Assembly: GCA_902806305.1 (NCBI GenBank) | Contig: CADCWC010000318.1 | Coordinates: 1-5,072, forward strand | From: an uncultured Thermoleophilia bacterium | GTDB lineage: Bacteria; Actinomycetota; Thermoleophilia; Gaiellales; F1-60-MAGs149 | DNA length: 5,072 nucleotides | Direction: 5' to 3' | In this document: one piece after another, positions 1 through 5,072 of the stretch | How positions within the stretch are numbered: position 1 is the stretch's first letter | How the letters are laid out: each line of letters starts with the position of its first letter | Translations under genes and position numbers: made by a program | The notes under the pieces: model-generated | Database searches by the model: none | What the model was told of the DNA's origin: nothing | What the model saw: the letters and a program-made list of their open reading frames with translations, nothing else

Positions 1-98
1 GCATGCTCCGCGAGGGCACGCGCCGCCACTCGCCGGCCGTGACCGGCCGCCCACCGCAGGTACTCGTCGCGCGATGCAGCGGCAAGCGCCCGGAGTCA
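1..98 (-). other. Open continuation of the HemA-like frame past its TGA
   Basis: Reading on in the same frame after the TGA at 96-98 gives 31 further codons with no stop before the left window edge. They contain the stretch DEYLRWAAGHGRRVAARAL followed by AEHA. This resembles the C-terminal dimerisation helix of glutamyl-tRNA reductases, which usually has an E-F-L-x-W core followed by a basic/Pro stretch, then A-L-R and an A-E ending. Most third positions are G or C, as in coding sequence here. A single C-to-T change (CGA to TGA) would explain the stop. The resemblance was judged by eye over about 30 residues, so it is moderate evidence. The alternative is a separate downstream gene starting in this frame, for example at the GTG at 29-27. 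Confidence 0.45.
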
Positions 99-815
99 AC
101 CGACGAGCGATCCCGACGGGCGGGGCCCGGTGTCCGTGGCGAGCGCGTCGATCGTCGTCAGCCGGGCGCCGAGCCGAACGGCGAGCTGATCGGGGATGGC
201 CGGTGGCGCCGACAGGTCGGCAACCCATGCCCCGCCGGTGGCCACCGCGTCCGCCGTCGCCTGGCCGATGGTCCACGGGCCGGCGAGTGCGACGACGATG
301 CCGTCGAAGTCGCGGACCAGAAGGCCCGGGTCGAACGTAGCTGTCGCCGCGCCGGTGTCCCGGGCCACCTCGGCGGCGTGCGCCGGGTCCCGGCTGCCGA
401 CCACCGGCCGACCGCCCGGCAGGAAGGTCCGCGCGCGGCGGCCGGCGCGAAGCGCCGTGTCGAACAGGCGATCGAGCTCCGGCGGCAACGGCCCGGCGGA
501 GCGCGCGGCCGTCACTCCCTGCCGGACCTGGTGGAGGACCTGATCCTCGGCCAGCATGACCGACCGGAGCCCGACAGCAACGCCGATCACGTGGTCCACG
601 ACGGCGTCACCCTCGAGCCGCCTGACGCCGGCCGGAAGCTCGTCGACGGCATCGGACAACGCGGCCCGCGCCCCGTACAGCTCCACGCGGTGGCACGTCT
701 CTACCACGACGGTCCCCGCCAGCGCGGCAGCCCGAAGCGTCGCGGCAAGGGCCTCCCGCTCCGGCGCGGGGACGCGCGGTGCCTCCGCGACGAGCGCGAC
801 GAGGTCGACCGTCAT
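96..815 (-). CDS. Glutamyl-tRNA reductase-like protein (HemA-like), shortened
   Basis: Related to glutamyl-tRNA reductase, the cytoplasmic enzyme that reduces Glu-tRNA(Glu) with NADPH to glutamate-1-semialdehyde in the first committed step of C5 tetrapyrrole synthesis. The 239-residue product has the family's N-terminal landmarks: ETCHRVELYG at 39-48 with the catalytic-type Cys41, His75 in the DHVIGVAVGL segment, and LAEDQVLHQVRQG at 88-100, where the usual Gly before Glu is Ala. Later landmarks are DLSAPPAIP (200-208), matching the DLAVPRDI motif, and TIDAL (221-225), matching the end of the nucleotide domain. Typical family members are about 420 residues. Here the segment between the catalytic domain and about residue 140 lacks the GxGxxG NADPH loop and roughly 45-50 residues around it, and the dimerisation domain is cut off by a TGA. 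The N-terminal S-H-k-x-A-P motif is also weak. The ATG overlaps the stop of the upstream regulator (ATGA), implying translational coupling. It may be a decaying paralogue, a non-catalytic derivative, or a divergent enzyme. Family assignment is fairly sure; activity is doubtful. Confidence 0.75.
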   Translation of the reverse strand: MTVDLVALVAEAPRVPAPEREALAATLRAAALAGTVVVETCHRVELYGARAALSDAVDELPAGVRRLEGDAVVDHVIGVAVGLRSVMLAEDQVLHQVRQGVTAARSAGPLPPELDRLFDTALRAGRRARTFLPGGRPVVGSRDPAHAAEVARDTGAATATFDPGLLVRDFDGIVVALAGPWTIGQATADAVATGGAWVADLSAPPAIPDQLAVRLGARLTTIDALATDTGPRPSGSLVG

Positions 816-1540
816 CGATCCGCCTCGATTGGCGACGCTGCGCGACCCGCGGCTCGCGTCCGCCGCCGTGGCGGCGTTGACCCGCCGCCGTGCGACGCCA
901 TCGCCGCCACGAGCAGCGCGTCCATGGCGCGCTCGGCCGCCTCGATCAGATCCGTCGTCGCCCCCGTGTCGAAGCCTCGCCGGCGTGCGACGAGCACGAG
1001 CTCGTGGAGGAACGGTCGCCGGAACTGCAGGAAGCCCTCGACGGCCTGGCTCAGGGAGACCCGAAGTCCGGCCGCCATCTCACCATACGCAGCGGCCTCC
1101 GCCGTCGCATCGGCAAGGCGACCCTCCGCGTCGTCGGCGTCACGTGCGTCGAGGTGCCCCAGCAGGGTCTCCGCCAGCCGGCGCCCGTGGTCCCGGAACC
1201 ATGCCCGCTGCTGATCGTCGAGCTGGACGAGCCACGGCATGTGGCGCGCGGCCGTGCGCGCCTCCTGCCGGTACGCCCTCGCCAGGCGCGTCTGCGTCAT
1301 GCCCGAGCGAGCCAGCGACGGCCGCTCGCCGCTCTCCGCCGGGAGCAGGCGCTCCAGGGCCGTCCGGCGGTAGCGTCGGTGCCCGCCCGGCGTGGTGAAC
1401 ACCTTCACGCGGCCCTCGTCGCTCCAGCGCCGGAGCGTTCCCGGGGCAACACCCAGGAGCTGGCTGGCCTCGCCGAGGCCAAGCCAGTCGGACGACGGAC
1501 GGGGACCGCGCTGGCCGGATCGCGGCCCGAGAAATCTCAT
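812..1540 (-). CDS. MerR/BldC-type helix-turn-helix regulator with helical C-terminal domain
   Basis: A 242-residue protein with a MerR/excisionase-like DNA-binding domain at about residues 20-66. It contains LGLGEASQLLGVAPGTLRRW (20-39), then the wing TTPGGHRRYRR (49-59), a hallmark of this superfamily. The rest is helical. Residues about 81-217 form a predicted bundle including AAYGEMAAGLRVSLSQAVEGF (about 150-170) and an FRRPF segment (173-177). This looks like the RsbR/RsbRD N-terminal (RsbRD_N) type of sensor bundle rather than a classic MerR effector domain; that match is tentative. The last 25 residues are basic and disordered-looking. I chose the ATG at 1540 over the in-frame TTG at 1543 because the ATG has a plausible AGG-containing ribosome binding site a few bases upstream. 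The gene overlaps the HemA-like start by four bases, so both proteins are probably made from one mRNA. The targets are unknown; autoregulation from the divergent region is possible. Confidence 0.8.
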   Translation of the reverse strand: MRFLGPRSGQRGPRPSSDWLGLGEASQLLGVAPGTLRRWSDEGRVKVFTTPGGHRRYRRTALERLLPAESGERPSLARSGMTQTRLARAYRQEARTAARHMPWLVQLDDQQRAWFRDHGRRLAETLLGHLDARDADDAEGRLADATAEAAAYGEMAAGLRVSLSQAVEGFLQFRRPFLHELVLVARRRGFDTGATTDLIEAAERAMDALLVAAMASHGGGSTPPRRRTRAAGRAASPIEADR

Positions 1541-1551
1541 CAAACCTGCCC

Positions 1552-1572
1552 GAGGGTGTCCACGATTCCCTC
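1552..1572. promoter_or_regulatory. Inverted repeat upstream of the HTH gene, possible operator
   Basis: GAGGG at 1552-1556 is mirrored by CCCTC at 1568-1572 with an 11-bp spacer, giving half-sites about one and a half helical turns apart. It lies 12 to 32 bases upstream of the HTH gene's ATG and just downstream of a -10-like hexamer. A repressor bound there would cover the transcription start. The arms are only 5 bp in a GC-rich region, so chance is a real possibility. Confidence 0.25.
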
Positions 1573-1574
1573 AG

Positions 1575-1580
1575 AGTCTA
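1575..1580 (-). promoter_or_regulatory. Candidate -10 element for the HTH/HemA-like operon
   Basis: On the minus strand this reads TAGACT, matching four of six bases of TATAAT, in otherwise GC-dominated DNA. Transcription would begin near 1568 and give a leader of about 28 bases. I see no convincing -35 element at the right distance. Confidence 0.25.
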
Positions 1581-1666
1581 CCGGCGTTCCGGCCGACCCG
1601 CCGTCGTCGCTCGCCGCCGCATCCGGCCCGGCCGGCTGCCCGGCGACGAGCTTCGCATCGGCCGCC

Positions 1667-1686
1667 GTGGGGGGGCGCGGCCCCAC
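1667..1686. promoter_or_regulatory. GTGGGG/CCCCAC inverted repeat upstream of the cyclase
   Basis: GTGGGG (1667-1672) pairs with CCCCAC (1681-1686) around an 8-base spacer, inside a run of seven G residues. It ends 29 bases before the cyclase ATG. It could be an operator or a 5'-leader hairpin in the divergent intergenic region. The composition is strongly GC-biased and there is no supporting conservation, so this is a weak call. Confidence 0.2.
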
Positions 1687-1715
1687 CCTTCGACGACCCT
1701 GCGATCATCACAGCG

Positions 1716-2504
1716 ATGCCCCCGCTCCGCTCCCGCGAGCGCGCCCGCCTCCCCGACTCGGCGTTCGCGTACATCGACTCCGGCGGCCGTCGCAGCCTCC
1801 CCATCCACGACGAGGCGCACGTCCGGAACGCGCTGGCGCGCTTCGGACGGGTGAGCTTCGAGGACGACGCCGCTCGTGATCGAGCACGAACGCGGCTCCT
1901 TCGCGCCGCGAAGCGGTACGGCATCGTGCCGGTCGGGTTCGTGACGAACGAGCTGCAGCCGGGCCGGCGCCTGCCGACCGGGACCGTCGCCCTCCTGATG
2001 ACCGATGTCGTGGGGTCGAGCGGGCTCGTCGCGCAGCTCGGCGACCGGTACCCGCGGCTGCTTGCCGACCTCGTCCGGATCGTCCGCGCGGCCGTGCGGA
2101 AGGCGGGCGGCCACGAAGTCGACGCCCGCGCCGACGAGTACTTCGCCGCGTTCGCGGAACCTCGTGCGGCGCTGGCGGCAGCCGTGTCGCTCCAGGCCGC
2201 GATCGCTGCCCACCCGTGGCCGGACGGCCGCCGGGTGCGGGTGCGGGCCGGGATCCACGCCGGCCGGCCGACCGCCACGCTGACGGGCTACGTCGGGATC
2301 GCGGTCAACACCGTCGCCCGGGTCTGCGCCGAGGCCGAGGGCGGGCAGGTCCTCGTGTGCGGGGCCGCCCGGCGGCTTCTCGACGAAACCGGGACCGAGC
2401 CGCTCGGCGTCGTCCTGCGCGAAGCCGGGACGCGAACACTCCGCGGCATCCCGGACCCGATCGAGCTGTGGGAGGTTGCCCCAGCCGGACCGCCGCCCGG
2501 CTGA
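1716..2504 (+). CDS. Class III adenylate/guanylate cyclase with N-terminal DUF6582-like domain
   Basis: A soluble 262-residue nucleotide cyclase, expected to make cAMP or cGMP from the nucleoside triphosphate; no membrane segments are seen. Residues about 12-76 form a small domain, LPDSAFAYIDSGGRRSLPI followed by HDEAHVRNALARF, of the DUF6582-like type that I recall before cyclase domains in Chloroflexota and Actinomycetota. The catalytic domain covers about 88-255. Asp97 in MTDVVGSS and Asp140 in ADEYFAAF, 43 residues apart, fit the two metal-binding Asp. Asn198 and Arg202 in VNTVAR fit the transition-state pair, and GGQVLV (209-214) is the usual late motif. The adenine-specifying Lys and Asp positions appear to be Asp136 and Gly191, so substrate choice cannot be predicted. 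The ATG at 1716 is chosen because the conserved N-terminal domain starts 12 residues later and upstream sequence in frame is Pro/Arg junk. No clear Shine-Dalgarno precedes it. It is divergent from the HTH gene and convergent with the ABC ATPase gene. Confidence 0.88.
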   Translation: MPPLRSRERARLPDSAFAYIDSGGRRSLPIHDEAHVRNALARFGRVSFEDDAARDRARTRLLRAAKRYGIVPVGFVTNELQPGRRLPTGTVALLMTDVVGSSGLVAQLGDRYPRLLADLVRIVRAAVRKAGGHEVDARADEYFAAFAEPRAALAAAVSLQAAIAAHPWPDGRRVRVRAGIHAGRPTATLTGYVGIAVNTVARVCAEAEGGQVLVCGAARRLLDETGTEPLGVVLREAGTRTLRGIPDPIELWEVAPAGPPPG

Positions 2505-2519
2505 CGATCTCGGGCGGTG
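2491..2519. terminator. GC-rich hairpin at the convergent gene ends
   Basis: CGCCGCCCG (2491-2499) pairs with CGGGCGGTG (2511-2519), giving nine pairs including one G-U, with an 11-base loop that contains the cyclase TGA stop (2502-2504). It sits between two genes converging from opposite strands, where a bidirectional terminator is expected. Neither strand has a U-tract after the stem, so it is not a canonical intrinsic terminator. It may act as an RNA 3'-end barrier or be incidental. Confidence 0.35.
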
Positions 2520-2554
2520 CCGATCGCGCTACGGCCGACGGTGCCGATCGCGCT
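2515..2554. repeat. 16-bp direct repeat, period 24, around the ABC ATPase stop codon
   Basis: CGGTGCCGATCGCGCT occurs exactly at 2515-2530 and again at 2539-2554, separated by 8 bp. The period of 24 bp equals eight codons, so both copies are read in the same frame by the minus-strand ATPase gene. The TAG stop (2531-2529) lies at the junction, so the second copy (in the gene's direction) falls just beyond the gene end. This looks like a small tandem duplication. Confidence 0.8.
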
Positions 2555-3776
2555 CGGGAGCCGCCCCGACCCGGGCGGCCGGGTCGTCGACTGAATCGCT
2601 CTCCCCCGCCGGCCCGTTGTCCTTCGCGGGCGAGGCAGCGCTCGCTGCAGCCGCCCGAGCCTCGGCATCGGCCGGGATGCCACGCGAGGGCGTGAACGCG
2701 ACCGTCTCGACCTCCCGCAGCCGGACGCGGACGGAGTCGCCGATCCGGAGCCGGCGGACGTGGGGCCCCGCGGCGCACCAGAGCCGGAGGCCGTCGGGCG
2801 CCGCCACCTCCAGGAGGATCTCGGAGCCCGTGAAGCGGCGCCGAACCACACGCCAGGCGTCGACCTCGGCGGGACCGTCGGCCGCCTCCTCCAGCTCGAC
2901 ATGCTCCGGCCGGATGACGGCCAGCGCGCCACCCTGTGGACGGGCGGCCGGGCCGACGAGGCGGATCGGCCCGAGCCTCGTCATCCCGACACCGAGACGG
3001 CAGTCGGCGTGGACCAGGTTCGCGGTCCCGACGAACGTGGCCACGAACGGCGTCGCCGGCTCGCCGTAGACGATCTCCGGCGGCGCGCACTGCTCGATCC
3101 TGCCGCGCACCATGACCGCCATCCGGTCGCCGAGCGTCAGCGCCTCCTCCTGGTCGTGGGTGACGAGAACGGCGCTCGCGCCCGCGGCGCGCAGGATCTC
3201 GCGCAGGTCGCCCCGGAGCTGCGTGCGGAGCGCCGCGTCGAGGTTCGAGAACGGCTCGTCGAGCAGGATGACGTCCGGCCGAGGCGCAAGCGCCCGGGCG
3301 ATCGCGACGCGCTGCTGCATGCCGCCCGAGAGCTCGTGGGGCATGCGCTCGCCGGCGTCCGGCAGGCTCACGAGCTCGAGAAGCTCCGCCACGCGGACGG
3401 CACGGTCCGGGTCGCGCCGGATCCCGTACCCGATGTTGTCGGCAACCGACAGGTGCGGGAAGAGGGCGTAGTCCTGGAACACCATCCCGACGTTCCGCCG
3501 CTCGGGGGGCACGGATCCGCCCGGACCCGCGACGCGCCGGCCGGCGATCTCGATCGTGCCCGCATCGGGCGGCTCGAGGCCGGCGACGAGGCGCAGGACC
3601 GTTGTCTTGCCGCAGCCGCTCGGTCCGAGCAGCGTCAGCATCTCGCCCGGCCGCAGCTCGAGGTCGATGCCGTCGACCGCCACGACTCGCCCGTACGACC
3701 GGCGAAGCCCGGCGATCCGGAGCGCGGGCGGCCGAGCGTCGGGGTCGCCTGCGCGAGGGAGCGGCAACGCGCTCAT
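2529..3776 (-). CDS. fbpC: Ferric iron-type ABC transporter ATP-binding protein with TOBE domain
   Basis: The cytoplasmic ATPase that powers a binding-protein-dependent importer of the Fbp/Pot/Mal (CUT1-FeCT) group. In the 415-residue product I see Walker A GPSGCGKTT (51-59), Q-loop FQDYALFPHLS (100-110), signature LSGGMQQRVA (149-158), Walker B VILLDEPFSNLD (169-180) and the switch His207 in VTHDQEEA. All essential residues are present. A TOBE-type regulatory domain follows at about 245-362, including IRPEHVEL. The last 50 residues (366-415) are an Ala/Pro/charged low-complexity tail that makes the protein longer than the usual roughly 350. The ATG overlaps the permease stop (ATGA), so the two are co-translated. 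Iron is inferred from the permease's Fbp-like style; thiamine, polyamine or other substrates of this ATPase family cannot be excluded from this gene alone. Confidence 0.88.
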   Translation of the reverse strand: MSALPLPRAGDPDARPPALRIAGLRRSYGRVVAVDGIDLELRPGEMLTLLGPSGCGKTTVLRLVAGLEPPDAGTIEIAGRRVAGPGGSVPPERRNVGMVFQDYALFPHLSVADNIGYGIRRDPDRAVRVAELLELVSLPDAGERMPHELSGGMQQRVAIARALAPRPDVILLDEPFSNLDAALRTQLRGDLREILRAAGASAVLVTHDQEEALTLGDRMAVMVRGRIEQCAPPEIVYGEPATPFVATFVGTANLVHADCRLGVGMTRLGPIRLVGPAARPQGGALAVIRPEHVELEEAADGPAEVDAWRVVRRRFTGSEILLEVAAPDGLRLWCAAGPHVRRLRIGDSVRVRLREVETVAFTPSRGIPADAEARAAAASAASPAKDNGPAGESDSVDDPAARVGAAPERDRHRRP

Positions 3777-5072
3777 CGTCGCTCGTCGCGCAGCAGGACA
3801 GCCACCGATCCGGCGGACACGAGGAGCAGCAGGGCCGCGGGCGCAGCCGCCCGTGCGTAGAAGCCCTCGCTCGTCGTGCTCCAGATCTCGGTCGCCAGCG
3901 TCTCGAAGCCGATGGGCCCGAGGATGAGGGCCATGGGCAGCTCCTTGACGACGCTCAGGAAGACGAGGGCGGCGCCGGACAGCGCCGCCGGTCGCAGCAG
4001 CGGAAGGGTAAGGCGGGTGAACGCCCGGACGGGCCCGTCGCCCAGCGTCCGGCCCGCCTCCTCGACCCGCGGGCCGAGGCGGGCGAGCGTGGCCCGGACC
4101 GGGCCGAACGCCTCGGCAAGGAACCGGATGGCGTAGGCCCCGATCAGCAGGGCGAGGGTCTGGTAGAGCACCGGCACCGCCGTCGTGGCGAGGAAGACCA
4201 GGGCGAGCGCGATCACGATGCCCGGCAGGGCGAAGGCGCCATACGACGTGCGCTCGACGATCGACGTGGCGCGGGATGGATGGCGTGCCAGCAGGAGCCC
4301 GATCGGCAGCGCAACGAGCGCCGCGAGCAGCGCGGCCGCGACCGCCGTCACGACGGATCCCACGATCGGCTCCGCGGACAGCCGGATCCCGGCCTCCGAT
4401 CCGAGCGCACGCGCGAGCCAGAATGCGATCGTGCCGGCCGGCACGAGCAGCGCGAGCGCGACGACGGAGCCGGCGAATGCCAGAGCGGGCACGCGCCAGC
4501 GCCCCAGGGGCACGCGCTCAACGGGTCGCCGCACGGGCCGGGCAGCGTAGGCCCGCGCCCGGCGACGAAGCCGGCCCTCGCCCCACGTCACCGCGAGGGT
4601 GAGGGCGATCAGCCCGAGGGCGAGGATGGCGGCCAGCGAGCGGTCGAACGTCGCGCGGTACTGGAGGTAGATCGCCCGGCTGAAGCTGTCGAACTGGAGG
4701 AGCGAGACGGCGCCGAAGTCGGACAGCGCGTAGAGCACGGACAGCAGCGTGCCGGCGGCGATGGCCGGCCCGAGCAGCGGAAGCGTCACGCGCCGGAAGA
4801 CGGTCAGCCGGCGGTCGCCGAGCATCCGGGCGGCCTCCTCCACGGACCGGTCCTCGCGGGCCAGACCGGCCCGCACGCTGAGGAGGACGTACGGGTAGCT
4901 GGCGAGGATCAGGACGATGGCCGCGCCGGGAAGCCCGTAGATGTCCGGGAGCCGCGTCACGCCGAACGGCTCCAGCGCGGACTGGAGGGCGCCACGCGGC
5001 CCGAACGCGGCCACGAACGCGAAGCCGGTGACGTACGACGGGATCGCGAGCGGAACGACCGTCAGCACCGCC
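3773..5072 (-). CDS. fbpB: Ferric iron-type ABC transporter permease, fused two-domain, 5' end outside window
   Basis: Inner-membrane permease with two fused BPD_transp_1 (MetI-like) domains, the FbpB/ThiP arrangement. The frame is open to the right edge. Typical proteins are about 500-550 residues and about 432 are seen here, so roughly the first 80-120 are missing, and the GTG at 5068 is not taken as the start. Numbering from that GTG, the ATPase-coupling EAA loops are at about 78-101 (EEAARMLGDRRLTVFRRVTL) and about 336-360 (EEAGRTLGDGPVRAFTRLTL), one per half. Around them are many hydrophobic membrane helices, with a basic Arg-rich linker at 166-192 joining the halves. The C-terminal stretch SVVKELPMALILGPIGFETL (372-391) is typical of Fbp iron permeases. 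It is translationally coupled to the ATPase gene. The substrate-binding protein would be expected upstream, beyond 5072. Iron as substrate is likely but inferred. Confidence 0.88.
   Translation of the reverse strand, partial: AVLTVVPLAIPSYVTGFAFVAAFGPRGALQSALEPFGVTRLPDIYGLPGAAIVLILASYPYVLLSVRAGLAREDRSVEEAARMLGDRRLTVFRRVTLPLLGPAIAAGTLLSVLYALSDFGAVSLLQFDSFSRAIYLQYRATFDRSLAAILALGLIALTLAVTWGEGRLRRRARAYAARPVRRPVERVPLGRWRVPALAFAGSVVALALLVPAGTIAFWLARALGSEAGIRLSAEPIVGSVVTAVAAALLAALVALPIGLLLARHPSRATSIVERTSYGAFALPGIVIALALVFLATTAVPVLYQTLALLIGAYAIRFLAEAFGPVRATLARLGPRVEEAGRTLGDGPVRAFTRLTLPLLRPAALSGAALVFLSVVKELPMALILGPIGFETLATEIWSTTSEGFYARAAAPAALLLLVSAGSVAVLLRDERR

Noticed and set aside
3..1398. Long plus-strand open frames opposite the HemA-like and HTH genes (e.g. 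3-1214 and 556-1398)
   Set aside because: They encode Arg/Pro/Ser/Ala-rich sequence without recognisable motifs. They arise because stop codons are rare in high-GC DNA opposite real genes with clear family motifs.
1392..1715. Upstream in-frame extension of the cyclase to 1392
   Set aside because: It would overlap the HTH gene's DNA-binding region and adds only Pro/Arg-rich sequence. The conserved N-terminal domain begins soon after the ATG at 1716.
1571..2278. Minus-strand open frames opposite the cyclase
   Set aside because: They have Arg/Ser/Ala-rich composition with no motif, whereas the plus strand carries a complete cyclase domain.
2760..3860. 366-residue plus-strand open frame opposite the ABC ATPase gene
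   Set aside because: The product is Arg/Asp/Glu-rich with no domain, and the minus strand encodes every ABC ATPase motif intact.
5066..5068. GTG at 5068 as the start of the permease
   Set aside because: The protein from here begins inside a membrane-domain segment (LTVVPLAIPSY) and lacks the first helices of the family. The frame is still open to the window edge.
1..5072. CRISPR array, tRNA/rRNA genes, insertion sequence, phage or toxin-antitoxin genes
   Set aside because: I saw no regularly spaced repeats, no tRNA or rRNA signatures, no transposase motifs and no terminal inverted repeats. The window is almost fully occupied by the five genes described.

Overview
The window is very GC-rich (about 70% or more by eye), with G/C-dominated third codon positions and many long spurious open frames opposite the real genes. 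This suggests a high-GC bacterium. The N-terminal domain of the cyclase and the overall gene mix fit Chloroflexota (Limnocylindria/Ellin6529-like) or Actinomycetota. That placement is a guess from gene flavour, not a demonstrated assignment.

Layout: Left part (1-1540, minus strand): a two-gene operon made of a helix-turn-helix regulator (812-1540) followed by a glutamyl-tRNA reductase-like (HemA-like) gene (96-815), joined by an ATGA stop/start overlap. The HemA-like protein keeps the catalytic-domain Cys and His but seems to lack the glycine-rich NADPH loop. It ends at a TGA, beyond which the same frame continues to the window edge with residues that resemble the GluTR dimerisation helix. 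Centre (1541-1715): a divergent intergenic region of about 175 bp with weak promoter-like and palindromic elements. Then, on the plus strand, a class III nucleotide cyclase (1716-2504) with a small N-terminal domain. Right part (2529-5072, minus strand): an iron-type ABC importer operon, with a fused two-domain permease (3773 to beyond the right edge) followed by its ATPase with a TOBE domain (2529-3776), again joined by an ATGA overlap. The periplasmic/lipoprotein binding protein is not in the window and may lie beyond the right edge.

The cyclase and the ATPase gene converge with only 24 bp between their stop codons. A GC-rich hairpin spans the cyclase stop, and a 16-bp direct repeat brackets the ATPase stop.

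Together, ferric-iron uptake and a first-step tetrapyrrole enzyme relative lie near each other, but they are in separate transcription units with the cyclase between them, so a functional link is only suggestive. The transporter and cyclase are ordinary family members. The points most worth a second look are the degenerate or rebuilt HemA-like gene, its in-frame stop, and its tight pairing with a putative sensor-regulator.
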